A stretch of DNA of 64,000 bases from Haloarcula sp. CBA1127 (lineage in GTDB: Archaea; Halobacteriota; Halobacteria; Halobacteriales; Haloarculaceae), in contig NZ_BCNB01000006.1 of assembly GCF_001485575.1 (NCBI RefSeq), positions 1,302,001 to 1,366,000 on the forward strand. Direction: 5' to 3'. How positions within the stretch are numbered: position 1 is the stretch's first letter; the number at the start of each line of letters is the position of its first letter. Shown here in pieces: positions 36,538-44,997 of this stretch. A program made the position numbers and the translations under genes. Under the pieces are notes generated by a model. It was not told the DNA's origin. It was given only the letters and a program-made list of their open reading frames with translations, and ran no database searches.

Positions 36538-37406
36538 GGTGACCACGTCCTGACAGTCACGCGGACACGGCTCACTCGAACGGCGCGGGCGGCGTCCGCT
36601 GGCGAATCGTACCGCGACTGCATATCGGTCCGAAGCCGCGTGGCGAGCGCCGCGGTCAGGTCGCGGTTCATCTTGACCGTCGTCTGTCGCTTAACGGCAA
36701 CGTTCGTCCCTGTCAGATTGGCCATGCGCTCGTACCGCGTGGCCATCAGCACGTCTGCGGGGTAATCGCCGCGGAGGGCGTACCGCGACTGTGTCGGCGG
36801 GAACAGGCCGTCGACAACACTCCGGGCCACGACCGTCGCCACACCGTCGTAACCACCAGTCTTCGCCGCTTCCCGGGCCGGTTCCGAGACGTTCTCCATC
36901 CCGCTCGGGACCGTCACCGTGGCCGCTCGAACGTCCATGCTGTCAGGGGGCCGGTCGCCGACGCGGTACTCGCCGCTGACTGGCGCACTGGGATACGGTG
37001 TCCAGGAGACCCGGACGGACGTTCGATGCCCGCGGCTGTGGAGTCTGTCACGCGTCGCTGCAGCGACTCGGGACTCGAAGTCTGTGCCGGCGCTCGATAC
37101 CCGCTCGCCGTCCACGGTGACGCCGCTCATCGCTGCCTCACCGAGCAGTTCCGCAACGGTCCCGTGACTCGTCCGCTGCCGTCGCGTGGCGTGGTCGGGT
37201 GGCCTGCGATGCTCTGACGGTGGGACGAGCAAATCGTACTCGACGCTCGCGGTGCTCGTCGCCAGCGTCGACGCTTGCTCGGCCGCAGGGTTTGTGGTCG
37301 CCGCCGGCTTCTCGACCCCGACACCGCTCACGAGAGTCCCCGCGGCCGCACCGACGAGCAGGAGAAACACCGTTACGTCGGCGACGGCACTCATCGCCCT
37401 GTTCAT
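36534..37406 (-). CDS. Pseudopilin-like single-pass protein of the secretion locus
   Basis: 290 residues from the ATG at 37406 (MNRAMSAVADVTVFLLLVGAA). The N-terminal hydrophobic helix directly after the start, with a short positive leader, is pilin-like. The rest is extracytoplasmic, with several sequons and a repeated pattern of Arg-rich amphipathic stretches. The start overlaps the previous stop (ATGA). The frame continues upstream to 37520 inside the neighbouring gene and that part is not real. No family function is known. Confidence 0.72.
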   Translation of the reverse strand: MNRAMSAVADVTVFLLLVGAAAGTLVSGVGVEKPAATTNPAAEQASTLATSTASVEYDLLVPPSEHRRPPDHATRRQRTSHGTVAELLGEAAMSGVTVDGERVSSAGTDFESRVAAATRDRLHSRGHRTSVRVSWTPYPSAPVSGEYRVGDRPPDSMDVRAATVTVPSGMENVSEPAREAAKTGGYDGVATVVARSVVDGLFPPTQSRYALRGDYPADVLMATRYERMANLTGTNVAVKRQTTVKMNRDLTAALATRLRTDMQSRYDSPADAARAVRVSRVRVTVRTWSP

Positions 37407-37798
37407 CGCCACACCCGCACGGTGAGCGTTCCGCGACGGACTGCCCCCGGGCCGACCTGCACGCTCACCGTTCTGGTTTCGGTGTTGGCGTTGCTCGGTG
37501 GCTCCCGGCCACCGCTCCATCGCTCGCCGGTCGTCGCCGTGATGGTCGCGTTCCCGTGGTAGTTCGCCGGCACTGCATTGAGCGCGTTGTCGAGTCCGTC
37601 GGGCTGAACGACACCGGTCGACGAGAGTCGTTGTTCCACAGCATCGGCGGTCGGCGTGGCGATATTGCGGTCGTCGTCCACCGTTCCGAACGCATCGTCC
37701 AGCACGCCGGCATACAGCGATACGCCAAGCGTGACGGCGAAAACGGCAACGAGCGCGGCGACGGGTTCGGTCGTCCCTCTATCCGACGATGGTGACAT
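37403..37798 (-). CDS. Pilin-like single-pass protein of the secretion locus
   Basis: 131 residues. It starts MSPSSDRGTTEPVAALVAVFAVTLGVSLYAGVL: a short polar head, then Glu-Pro before a hydrophobic helix, reminiscent of the TTEP/SP-helix arrangement of haloarchaeal type IV pilin-like proteins. The remainder is a small beta-rich extracytoplasmic domain (NYHGNATITATTGERW, RTVSVQVGPGAVRRGTLTVRVW). It overlaps the preceding gene by 20 bases and the following by ATGA. Function unknown beyond the locus association. Confidence 0.72.
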   Translation of the reverse strand: MSPSSDRGTTEPVAALVAVFAVTLGVSLYAGVLDDAFGTVDDDRNIATPTADAVEQRLSSTGVVQPDGLDNALNAVPANYHGNATITATTGERWSGGREPPSNANTETRTVSVQVGPGAVRRGTLTVRVWR

Positions 37799-38240
37799 CG
37801 GTCCCTCCCCAGGCGACGTGCCTGACGGTCAGCCGGTCTGGAGCCGGTCGCCACCCGTCGTCTGCGGTCCGAGCCCGGCGGGTGTCCCGACGGAACGCGT
37901 CGGGCGAATCGTACACCGCCTGCGGCTGCTCCCCGTTCACCACAGCCCGTAACTGGTCGGTTCGCGCTGGGACAGCCGTTCGAATCAGTCGTGCGGCGGC
38001 TGTCCCACCGTCGTTACGAAGACGGACTTCACGGCCGTCGAACGCCCACTCCGTAGCGATGAGTCGTCGATGTGTGACGGACCCGGGCGGGCTAGTCGTG
38101 ACTTCATCGATAGTTGCGGCTGTCGCCGTCGCGTCCGGCGGTGCGGTCGTCGGGAGGCCGGTGACGACCCCAAGAACGGCCACGCTCACTGTTCCCAGAC
38201 CGACCCAGAGATACAGCGTATCGACGTGCGTCTCGAACAT
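37779..38240 (-). CDS. Small exported protein of the secretion locus
   Basis: 153 residues from the ATG at 38240 (MFETHVDTLYLWVGLGTVSVA). One N-terminal membrane helix (LYLWVGLGTVSVAVLGVVTGL) and a beta-rich outer domain follow (TEWAFDGREVRLRNDGGTAAARLI), ending APDRLTVRHVAWGGTDVTIVG. This resembles minor pseudopilins or pilus-assembly accessory proteins, but the evidence is topology and context only. It overlaps the next gene by 20 bases. The frame from 38357 extends into the TadC-like gene and was rejected. Confidence 0.7.
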   Translation of the reverse strand: MFETHVDTLYLWVGLGTVSVAVLGVVTGLPTTAPPDATATAATIDEVTTSPPGSVTHRRLIATEWAFDGREVRLRNDGGTAAARLIRTAVPARTDQLRAVVNGEQPQAVYDSPDAFRRDTRRARTADDGWRPAPDRLTVRHVAWGGTDVTIVG

Positions 38241-38274
38241 GGAACGGCCTGGCCGCGTTCTCCGATTTAAACAC

Positions 38275-40020
38275 TCAGACCAGCAGCCCGGTGGCGACGA
38301 CGGCGACAAAGAAAGTGGCCGTGGCCGACAGGAGCGCCAGGCCGGTTCGGTAGCCAACGAGCGCGCGGTCGAGACCCCGATGCAGGCCCGTCGATAGCGC
38401 CGTCAACAAAACAGCCAGAACGAGCACGTACCAGCCGATAACCGGGCCCAGCAACGCACTCGGAACGGTAGCGAACTGCTCGCCGCCGCCCATCGACCCA
38501 GCCAGCGCGACGGTCGCGCCGCCGACCAGTGGCCCGAACAACGCGGCGGTGTTCGATAGCGTTTCGGTAATCTTCGAAAGGTCGCGGCGCGTCTCACGCT
38601 CGATGGCCCGGAGCGCGTCCAGATGCTCACCCATCGTGGTCACCGACTCGCCCGCCGGTGGTCCAATTGTCGCGGCCGTATCCAGCAGGGTCGCCGCCCG
38701 ACGGGTACGGCGGCTCGGAACGTCGGCGAGCGCGCCGCCGGGACCCAGAAACGCCCCCTTGACGCTGGTGCCGAGACGCTCCTGACGCGCGACGGCGGCT
38801 TCGATGACGGCGCTGGTCGGTTTCGGAGTCTCGTCGACAGTCTCGACGAGCGCGGCTTCGACCGACTGGCCGCGGTCCAGCCGTCGACCGACGGCCGATA
38901 GCGCGTCCGGGAGGCCCGCTTCGATGTCGGTGATTCGGTCGCGCACCTCGGCGACCGGTCGGTAGTAGCTGACGAGCGCGCTCCCGACGCCGGCCCCGAG
39001 TGCGCCGATGGGAGACGCCCACGTAGCGACGAGTGCGCCGGCAAGGAACCACGCACCGATTCCGGCGATGATGCCGCCCGCGATCGACGGGAGCGCCGAC
39101 GCCGGCACGTCCGGATGGCTCCGCGGGATTGTCGCCGGCGGGAACGCGACCGGTCGCCGTCCCAGGAGCCAGCAACAGGCGACCAGCAGCGCGGCGGGCA
39201 AAATAACGCCGTAGGTCCCGACCAGCACGGGGGCGGTCACAGGCACACCCGCGGCAGCGGCGGCGGGCAACAGTGACGCCATCGCCAGCGGCAGGAGAAC
39301 ACCGAACGCGTACAGGCCGGTCGCCGGACCACGGAGTGAGGCCGCAAAGGCCACCATCTCATCGCGCGTCCCATCAAGGATGCATCGTCGTGCGCGTTCG
39401 AGCACTTCGGGCCGCTCCTTGGCTGGAGCCGCTGTCGCGTTTTCGACCAGCCCGACCGAGCGTTCCAGCGCCGGGAACCGGTCGCTCCATGACGCCGCGA
39501 ACGTTCCCAGACCACTCTGTGGCGTACCTGCGGCTCGCTGTCGGTGGTAGTGCAGCCGTCTGGCAAGCAGGCTGTCTCCGGTCCGTCCAGCGAACGCCGC
39601 CGCCCGCTCAGCGCTGGGCCACAGCGTCGCGCCGAGCACTAAGGTCGTGACGAGCGACGGTGCGGCCCCCAGCGTTCGGATGCGCTTCGCCTCCGCGGCA
39701 AAGGGGACACCGTACCGTCCCAGCGCTGCGACACCCAGGGACAGGGCGAGGAACCCGAGACTGACAGTCGTCGCCAGCGGTCCGGTCACCGCCACAGTGA
39801 CGAGCAGTGCGAACAGGGAGCCACACACCGCAACGACGTAGCTCGCCGTCAGCAGTGTCTCAGGCGGAGCCGAAATCGAGAGCAGTCGACACGCCCGCCG
39901 GTAGTCATCTGGTACCTCCACAGTGTCAGAGCAGGCCGCAACGACTGCGGTTGTGAGCGATGTGTCTGGTGTCGTGTTCGTGTCGTCGCCAGAGTCGTCT
40001 GAACCGCTGGCGTGGCTCAC
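38275..40020 (-). CDS. TadC/PilC-like secretion platform protein (T2SS F family)
   Basis: Polytopic inner platform protein of type IV pilus-like systems, 581 residues. Two T2SSF-like repeats are visible. The first is around residues 85-260 (RRLHYHRQRAAGTPQSGL, ERARRCILDGTRDEMVAFAASLRG). The second is around residues 355-575 (IEAGLPDALSAVGRRLDRGQS, RRDLSKITETLSNTAALFGPLVGG). Each is flanked by membrane helices. It starts with GTG at 40020, overlapping the ATPase stop (GTGA). The partner ATPase is the gene immediately upstream, the standard TadA-TadC order in archaea. Confidence 0.85.
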   Translation of the reverse strand: MSHASGSDDSGDDTNTTPDTSLTTAVVAACSDTVEVPDDYRRACRLLSISAPPETLLTASYVVAVCGSLFALLVTVAVTGPLATTVSLGFLALSLGVAALGRYGVPFAAEAKRIRTLGAAPSLVTTLVLGATLWPSAERAAAFAGRTGDSLLARRLHYHRQRAAGTPQSGLGTFAASWSDRFPALERSVGLVENATAAPAKERPEVLERARRCILDGTRDEMVAFAASLRGPATGLYAFGVLLPLAMASLLPAAAAAGVPVTAPVLVGTYGVILPAALLVACCWLLGRRPVAFPPATIPRSHPDVPASALPSIAGGIIAGIGAWFLAGALVATWASPIGALGAGVGSALVSYYRPVAEVRDRITDIEAGLPDALSAVGRRLDRGQSVEAALVETVDETPKPTSAVIEAAVARQERLGTSVKGAFLGPGGALADVPSRRTRRAATLLDTAATIGPPAGESVTTMGEHLDALRAIERETRRDLSKITETLSNTAALFGPLVGGATVALAGSMGGGEQFATVPSALLGPVIGWYVLVLAVLLTALSTGLHRGLDRALVGYRTGLALLSATATFFVAVVATGLLV

Positions 40021-41879
40021 GGCTGGACCTCGTCTGTGGGCGGCTCGGTCCCGTGCGTCTCGACAGCCACCGACCCCTCGAATCGCTCGGTTCGTGTCTC
40101 GATAGCGTCGAGTACCTCGGCGTATGACTCGCCAGGTGCGGCGAGTGACTCCACCAGACGGCTGCTACCCCGCTCTAAGCGACCGGTGGCCGTCGCTGTC
40201 GCCCCGTCGCGCTCGTAGAGCAACTCGAAAGAAACGTCGTCGCCGTGGGAGACGATTTCCGCGACAGATGCGATACCGCGGCCGTGCTCCGACGCGGGCG
40301 GAGCCAGCGTTACTACGACGTCTGTCGCGGCGAACGACTGGACGGGGACACCGAGGTCCGACACCAGCCGTTCCCGAACCGCTTCGGGGCCGTTCCCGTG
40401 AATCGTTCCGAGGACGGCCCCGTCGCCGCCACCGACACGCATCGCCTCGTAGAGAACGCTGGCTTCCTCGCCGCGGACCTCCCCAACGGCGAGCGCGCCT
40501 TCGCCGAGTCGGAGCGCGGTCCGCAGGGCCTCTGTGGCATCGACTGACGGCCCCTCTCCTCTCGCGGTCCGAAGTGCCTGCACGTCCCGTCCGTCGGATT
40601 GCAGGGACGACGCCGGAAGCTCGGGCGTGTCCTCGATCAGGATGGTCCGGACCTCGTGGGGAAGTTCCCAGAGCAACGCCCCGAGGGTCGTCGTCTTGCC
40701 CGCGCCGCGGGGGCCGGCGACGAGGCAGGCCCCGCCGCGCTCCACGACGACAGAGAGCAATCCAGCGACGGCGGCTGGCATCGTCCCGTTGTCGACGAAG
40801 TCGGCCAGCCGCCATACGTCGCTGTCGTGGGCGCGAAAGGCGAAGGCAAGGCCGTCACTGACCGGTTCGCTCACACCGGCGACGCGAATCTGCCGGTCAG
40901 CCACCGTTGCTGTCGCATCGAGCGTCGGATTCGCTCGCGAGAACGCCCGGCCGCTCGACCGTCTGAACGTCGACGCCAGTGTGTTCGCGCCCGACGGCGT
41001 CAGGCGGATATTCGTTCGCATGGTTTCACCGTCACAGCGCACTCGGAGCCGGGTGTCGCTCACCGGGGCTGTCGCGAACACGTCTGACACCCGCTGATCG
41101 GCGAAAATATCTTCGAGAATCCCGAGCCCGCCCGTGTGTTTCTCCAGTACTGCCCCGACAACGGTTGCCGTCGAGCCATCGTCGGCAACCGCGTTCGCTG
41201 CACTGTACGGGTGACAGCCGCCGTCGGCGGCAGCGGTCGCGACTCGCTCGTACGCCCTGACAAGCGTCTCCATCGTGTCCGCGTCGAACCGCTGTTCGCG
41301 GGGCTCGATATGATACATTGGGAGTTGGTCACTGCCCGTGTTGTATCTCCGAACGACGGCCTCTGTCGGGAGCGTTTGCTGGTCTCGGAGAGCTGCATCC
41401 GCTGGCGGCGCTGCGCCGACACGGGCGTCGCTAATCGTTGGCCCGGTGTAGGCAGTGAGTGCCTGTTCGCTGGTATCGAAGCCTTCTGTGGCGACCGCCA
41501 ACCCGGTCTCCGCCGCCAAGTCAGCGACCGGCCCCGCTCTCCCGACTGCCTCCGCGGCGGCAGCGACTGGATCACGGCGAGCGCGGTCTGCGAGGCGGTC
41601 GTCCAGCGAGGCGACTCTGGTCGCGAACCGGCCAGCCGCGGTGAGCACCGCTGCCGCCCGATCGCTGTACACTCGCTCCTGACCTGCTTGCTCCGTGACG
41701 ACAGTATCGACACTGGCCGAGGAGAGCGAATCGATAACTGTCGCCCGGCAGTCAGCCGACGCGGCCAGGTCGCCGCCGCCCGGACACTCACCCGCTGTCA
41801 CCACCAGTCGACCGCCCTCAATGGCCGTTTCACAGCGACACTCGGGCGCTGTCGATGAGCCAAAGAGCCACTCACGCAT
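40017..41879 (-). CDS. Type II/IV secretion system ATPase (TadA/PilB-like)
   Basis: Hexameric motor ATPase for pilus assembly or secretion, 620 residues from the ATG at 41879 (MREWLFGSSTAPECRCE). Walker A GPRGAGKTTTLGALL lies near residue 385. It is followed by the Asp-box region ILIEDTPELP, Walker B-type GALAVGEVRGEEA and the His box VLGTIHGNGPEAVRERL. The N-terminal domain contains LEKHTGGLGILEDIFADQRV typical of archaeal members. Unusually, the first 45 residues hold four cysteines (residues 14, 16, 32, 44) that could bind zinc. It overlaps the genes on both sides. Confidence 0.88.
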   Translation of the reverse strand: MREWLFGSSTAPECRCETAIEGGRLVVTAGECPGGGDLAASADCRATVIDSLSSASVDTVVTEQAGQERVYSDRAAAVLTAAGRFATRVASLDDRLADRARRDPVAAAAEAVGRAGPVADLAAETGLAVATEGFDTSEQALTAYTGPTISDARVGAAPPADAALRDQQTLPTEAVVRRYNTGSDQLPMYHIEPREQRFDADTMETLVRAYERVATAAADGGCHPYSAANAVADDGSTATVVGAVLEKHTGGLGILEDIFADQRVSDVFATAPVSDTRLRVRCDGETMRTNIRLTPSGANTLASTFRRSSGRAFSRANPTLDATATVADRQIRVAGVSEPVSDGLAFAFRAHDSDVWRLADFVDNGTMPAAVAGLLSVVVERGGACLVAGPRGAGKTTTLGALLWELPHEVRTILIEDTPELPASSLQSDGRDVQALRTARGEGPSVDATEALRTALRLGEGALAVGEVRGEEASVLYEAMRVGGGDGAVLGTIHGNGPEAVRERLVSDLGVPVQSFAATDVVVTLAPPASEHGRGIASVAEIVSHGDDVSFELLYERDGATATATGRLERGSSRLVESLAAPGESYAEVLDAIETRTERFEGSVAVETHGTEPPTDEVQP

Positions 41880-42345
41880 GGCTACTCCTCGCCGCGGCTT
41901 CTGACTTAAACCGATGGACCCGCAGTATCCGCTGACCATCTGACCGCGTCAGCACGAACACGAGCCGATGTGTGCCGGGTTCGTCGAGTCGGTCGGTCCC
42001 CGCTGTCGGTCGGATCGGGATGCCCACCAGCCGCTCGGTCTGCTTCCGGGACTCGACTGTCCAGGTCGCGACGCCGACACCGGCCCGCTCGGCGAACTGC
42101 AGGTGACTGACGCCGGCGTTCGTGTAGGTCCGCTGTGGGAGTCGTATCTCCACTGCGCGCCGCGCGTCGCCGTTCACCGTCGCGTCGTCAGTCTCGACTA
42201 AAGTGGTCAATTCGGCCCCCAGTTCGTCCAGTTGACGCTCCATGGCACCACTGGCCGCGTCTGCTCGGGCCGTCGACAGTGCCGGCGCTGTTGCACCGAC
42301 AAGTGCGGTCATGACCGCGACGGCGAGGACCAGCCGGTATATCAC
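41872..42345 (-). CDS. Small secreted or membrane protein of the secretion locus
   Basis: 157 residues. The N-terminus MIYRLVLAVAVMTALVGATAPALSTARADAA is a hydrophobic helix that could be a signal peptide with an Ala-x-Ala site. The rest is soluble, beta-rich and Arg-rich (RRAVEIRLPQRTYTNAGVSH, HRLVFVLTRSDGQRILRVHRF). Recognised only as a haloarchaeal DUF found beside pilus ATPases. It overlaps the coiled-coil gene (ATGA) and the ATPase gene by 8 bases. Confidence 0.7.
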   Translation of the reverse strand: MIYRLVLAVAVMTALVGATAPALSTARADAASGAMERQLDELGAELTTLVETDDATVNGDARRAVEIRLPQRTYTNAGVSHLQFAERAGVGVATWTVESRKQTERLVGIPIRPTAGTDRLDEPGTHRLVFVLTRSDGQRILRVHRFKSEAAARSSHA

Positions 42346-42851
42346 AGCAGCGCGCGGATGCGCCCGACGATGCCCGCGTCAGGAGTCTCGTCGTCGGGGT
42401 CACCGCCGTCGGTGATGGCGGAGAAATCGGTCGGTTCCTCGGTCGTGGCGTTCGTTTCTGTGTGGTCGCCGCTACCCGACAGACCTGGATGGCCCTGTGC
42501 CGTCTCCGCCCGTAACTGATCGGTCCCCGCCGCTGGTGGGTCAGATGTCGACGACGACAGTTCCTCGTCGAGCCGGTCCTCCAGTCTGTCAGTTGCCGCC
42601 AGCGCCGCGTCGGCGCGCTGTTCGACGTCTTCGTTGACCGCGCGGATGTTCCCCACGTACCCGCGGAGGGCCTGTGTGGCGGCTTCGAGCGCCGCCGTCC
42701 GTTCGTCGATGTCATCGATACGTTCTTCGACGGTGTCCACACGACTCTCCAACTCGGCAAGTTCCGTTACCTCCGGGAACTCTGTCGTTCCGTCCGTGAC
42801 CGCGCGTTCGACCGTACGGAGCCGGTCGGCCAGCGTTTCGATATCTGTCAT
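42342..42851 (-). CDS. Coiled-coil protein of the secretion locus
   Basis: 169 residues, cytoplasmic. Residues 1-100 are a continuous heptad coiled coil (IETLADRLRTVERAVTDGTT, ELESRVDTVEERIDDIDERTAALEAAT). A Ser/Thr/Asp-rich linker follows and then a short C-terminal helix with basic and hydrophobic residues (DAGIVGRIRALL) that could touch the membrane. It sits directly upstream of the ATPase set and is coupled by ATGA. It could be a scaffold or regulator of the motor; this is inference. Confidence 0.75.
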   Translation of the reverse strand: MTDIETLADRLRTVERAVTDGTTEFPEVTELAELESRVDTVEERIDDIDERTAALEAATQALRGYVGNIRAVNEDVEQRADAALAATDRLEDRLDEELSSSTSDPPAAGTDQLRAETAQGHPGLSGSGDHTETNATTEEPTDFSAITDGGDPDDETPDAGIVGRIRALL

Positions 42852-42941
42852 GCCCGGCGCTGGGCCCGTGCTCGTATTTGAACGCTTGGACGGGGTACTT
42901 CGGGAAGCGCGTCGGCCACTGCCTGACGATACTCTCCCGCC

Positions 42942-43070
42942 TCACCCGCCTACGCCGAGGATGAACAGCGCGAGGATGACGGAGATGAGCAGGGTTGCAA
43001 GAATAAGCAACGCGACGACTGTGATTGATGAGAGCGCTTCCTCGTCGGAGCGGAATTTGCGCAGTGGCAT
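42942..43070 (-). CDS. 42-residue pilin-like peptide
   Basis: Short ORF from the ATG at 43070: MPLRKFRSDEEALSSITVVA, then a leucine/isoleucine-rich helix ending LGVGG. The basic head, acidic Asp-Glu-Glu-Ala, Leu-Ser-Ser and then a continuous hydrophobic helix copy the prepilin N-terminus of haloarchaea (compare the Asp-x-Ala-Val-Ser-Pro pattern of PilA). Almost no domain follows the helix. It would be the first gene of the secretion operon, 90 bases before the coiled-coil gene. The coding assignment rests on the motif and position. Confidence 0.7.
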   Translation of the reverse strand: MPLRKFRSDEEALSSITVVALLILATLLISVILALFILGVGG

Positions 43071-43227
43071 GGTGGTGAAATCCGATAGTGGCTTTTCGTT
43101 GACTAGCACCGGCGCTGGGTCGGTAGCTGTATCAAACCAGTCAGATTACTAAACTGTATGCGTTTTTGATCGGTTCGACTGAGTTGTGGTCTCGAACGCG
43201 CCAGTACCTGACCCAGAGCCAGCGAAC

Positions 43228-43234
43228 GTTTATC
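43228..43234 (+). promoter_or_regulatory. TATA-like box upstream of the gene at 43260
   Basis: GTTTATC lies 26-32 bases before the ATG at 43260, giving a probable leaderless start and a probable promoter for the mre11-rad50 region. Confidence 0.5.
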
Positions 43235-43259
43235 TTGGATGCCGTGCCCACGCCGTCCT

Positions 43260-43625
43260 ATGGCCGATAGCGACCAGGTGAAAGCGGCACTCTCGGCGCT
43301 CGCTGATGGAAATGGCGACGGTGACGACGGGAGCGAATTGACCCGAGCGGCTGACCGAGAGGGCGATAGTAGCGCAGGCCGGATAGGGGCCCACGAGACG
43401 GGCAGTGACGCTGACTACCGGACGGTCATCGAACGAGCAATCCGGGCAACCGACGATTTAGACGAAGCGGTCGCCTTCGTCGAGACGTTCGGCGTCGGAC
43501 AACTCGAAGCAGCCGTCGCACAGGCCGAACACGAGGTGAGCGGGCTGGCAGACGAGGGCCGGGCGGCTTTGCGAGCGTTCCGGCGGTACCGGGACGCCGC
43601 GGCGGGACCCGGTGATGGGTCGTAG
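43260..43625 (+). CDS. Small haloarchaeal protein upstream of mre11
   Basis: 121 residues from the ATG at 43260 (MADSDQVKAALSALADGNGD). A low-complexity acidic linker joins two parts. The C-terminal half is helical (VIERAIRATDDLDEAVAFVETFGVGQLEAAVAQAEHEV) and ends with a positively charged helix (RAALRAFRRYRDAAAG). No catalytic residues are visible and it is known to me only as a haloarchaeal hypothetical. Position 85 bases before mre11 on the same strand suggests a link with DNA repair. Confidence 0.65.
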   Translation: MADSDQVKAALSALADGNGDGDDGSELTRAADREGDSSAGRIGAHETGSDADYRTVIERAIRATDDLDEAVAFVETFGVGQLEAAVAQAEHEVSGLADEGRAALRAFRRYRDAAAGPGDGS

Positions 43626-43709
43626 CCAGCGGGCTGACCACAGTGCCGCCGACCACTTTCACTCCGCTCACGATACCCCTTTAGGTGGCGCTGGCTTACG
43701 GATGGGCAA

Positions 43710-44984
43710 ATGACTCGGGTGATACACACCGGCGATACTCACGTCGGGTATCAGCAGTACAACGTCCCCGACCGACGGGACGACTTCCTCGATGCGTTCC
43801 GGCAGGTGGTCCGGGACGCTATCGCGGACGACGCTGACGCCGTCGTCCACGCTGGTGACCTGTTCCACGACCGCCGCCCGGCCCTCGCGGACATCATGGG
43901 CACGTTGACCGTTCTGGAAGAACTCTCTGAAGCCGGTATTCCGTTTCTTGCCGTCGTGGGCAACCACGAAGCCAAGCGGGACGCCCAGTGGCTCGATCTG
44001 TACGAATCGCTGGGCCTGGCGACGCGGCTCGACGACGAGCCGACCGTCATCGGCGACACCGCCTTCTACGGTCTCGATTTCGTCCCGCGCTCGCAACGCG
44101 ACGACCTCGACTACGACTTCGCCCCACATGGCGCGGACAGCGCCGCGCTGGTCACTCACGGCCTGTTCCAGCCCTTCGACTACGGCGACTGGGATGCCGA
44201 AGAAATTCTGACCGGGTCGTCGGTCGAATTCGACGCGATATTGCTGGGCGACAACCACGACCCCGGTAAACAGCAAGTCAAGGACGCTTGGGTCACCTAC
44301 TGCGGATCGACCGAGCGCGCGAGTGCGAGCGAGCGCGAGGATCGCGGCTACAACATCGTCACCTTCGACGACGAGGTCCGGATCACCCGCCGCGGTCTCG
44401 ACACCCGCGAGTTTGTCTTCGTCGACGTGGACCTCGGGCCAGAGGAAGGCGTCGAACGGGTCCGGAGCCGCGTCGGCCAGCACGACTTGGAGGACGCCGT
44501 GGTCATCGTCTCTATCAGCGGCGACGGCGACCCGGTTACCCCAGCTAGCGTCGAATCGTTCGCGCTCGATCGGGGGGCGCTCGTGGCTCGCGTCACTGAC
44601 CACCGGGAAATCACGGCCGAGGAGCGAGAAACCGATATCAGCTTCGCCGACCCCGACGACGCCGTCACCGAACGTGTCCGCGACCTCGGACTGAGCGAGG
44701 CCGCCCACGATATCGACGAGACGATCCGCGCCTCGAAGGTCGCTGACGCGAACGTCAAAGACGAGGTCGAACGGCACGTGCGTGAACTGCTCTCCGAGGA
44801 GTCGGATGCCCTCGCAGCCGACACGGAAACGGTTGTGAGCGATGGCACGTCCGACACGGAAGCGAACGCAAGCACAGTTGAGGATGACACCGACGACGGA
44901 GCGGCAGTGAACGAGGCCGACGACAAGGCACCGGTAGACGGGGCCGATGACGACGGTCAGGCGAGCGTCGAGGAGTTCCTGTAA
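43710..44984 (+). CDS. mre11: DNA double-strand break repair nuclease Mre11
   Basis: Mn-dependent exo/endonuclease partner of Rad50. The phosphodiesterase motifs are all present: I HTGDTHVGYQQYN (residues 6-18), II VVHAGDLFHDRRPA, III FLAVVGNHEAKRD, then LVTHGLF and AILLGDNHDPGK. The C-terminus is the usual capping region, here with a long Asp/Glu/Ala-rich tail ending GQASVEEFL. 424 residues. rad50 begins 13 bases after the stop codon. The surface loop STERASASERED contains alternating charged residues and is GC-repeat-like in the DNA. Confidence 0.95.
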   Translation: MTRVIHTGDTHVGYQQYNVPDRRDDFLDAFRQVVRDAIADDADAVVHAGDLFHDRRPALADIMGTLTVLEELSEAGIPFLAVVGNHEAKRDAQWLDLYESLGLATRLDDEPTVIGDTAFYGLDFVPRSQRDDLDYDFAPHGADSAALVTHGLFQPFDYGDWDAEEILTGSSVEFDAILLGDNHDPGKQQVKDAWVTYCGSTERASASEREDRGYNIVTFDDEVRITRRGLDTREFVFVDVDLGPEEGVERVRSRVGQHDLEDAVVIVSISGDGDPVTPASVESFALDRGALVARVTDHREITAEERETDISFADPDDAVTERVRDLGLSEAAHDIDETIRASKVADANVKDEVERHVRELLSEESDALAADTETVVSDGTSDTEANASTVEDDTDDGAAVNEADDKAPVDGADDDGQASVEEFL

Positions 44985-44997
44985 TGGAGGGGCAACA

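Noticed and set aside
44310-44345. GCGAG-rich repeat in mre11 considered as an inserted element
   Set aside because: It encodes a short charged surface loop (ERASASERED) and could be ordinary haloarchaeal codon use; no stem comparable to the trpB case.
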